From Deltaproteobacteria bacterium (GTDB taxonomy: Bacteria > Desulfobacterota > Desulfarculia > Desulfarculales > Desulfarculaceae), in the NCBI GenBank assembly GCA_021815655.1, contig JAKAGJ010000175.1, positions 1 through 5,815 on the forward strand: DNA of 5,815 bases. Direction: 5' to 3'. A program made the position numbers and the translations under genes. The notes under the pieces were generated by a model. The model did no database searches and was not told the DNA's origin. It saw nothing but the letters and a program-made list of their open reading frames with translations. Of the stretch, positions 5,798 through 5,815 are shown piece after piece. The stretch's first letter is position 1, and every line of letters begins with the position of its first letter.

Positions 5798-5815
5798 CGG
5801 TAGACTTGATTAATC

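Overview
The window looks like one bacterial operon built around a fluoride response. A sigma70-like promoter (about 100-128) leads into a clear crcB-type fluoride riboswitch (about 145-193). After it come five co-directional genes on the + strand: a dynamin-like GTPase (269-2089), an MFS permease (2163-3350), a PAP2-family phosphatase (3347-3988), a CrcB/Fluc fluoride channel (4026-4397) and a DUF190 protein carrying four CBS domains (4405-5727). Gaps between the genes are short (a 4-base overlap, then 37 and 7 bases; the largest is 73), and no convincing internal terminator or promoter was seen. The last 88 bases hold two hairpins and a possible -35 box for a gene outside the window.

The riboswitch and the channel fix the theme: fluoride-responsive RNA controlling fluoride export. 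The leader between aptamer and first gene contains complementary segments that read as a switch. A 9-bp hairpin competes with the aptamer pseudoknot. A second hairpin buries the Shine-Dalgarno sequence of the GTPase gene. The 3' arm of the first hairpin is almost perfectly complementary to the 5' arm of the second. This predicts that fluoride binding frees the ribosome site and switches the operon on by a translational route. There is no U-tract after either hairpin.

CrcB exports fluoride, and DUF190 proteins are frequent crcB neighbours. The GTPase, the MFS permease and the PAP2 phosphatase are less expected. All three act at or on the membrane if their families are a guide, so the operon may combine ion export with a membrane-maintenance or lipid-phosphate response. 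That link is inference from synteny.

The organism is a bacterium with a GC-rich genome (roughly 60% GC by eye) and mostly Shine-Dalgarno-led genes. The gene style would fit Desulfobacterota (Deltaproteobacteria) or a similar Gram-negative lineage, but nothing in the window proves the taxon. No tRNA, rRNA, CRISPR array, insertion sequence or attachment site was seen.
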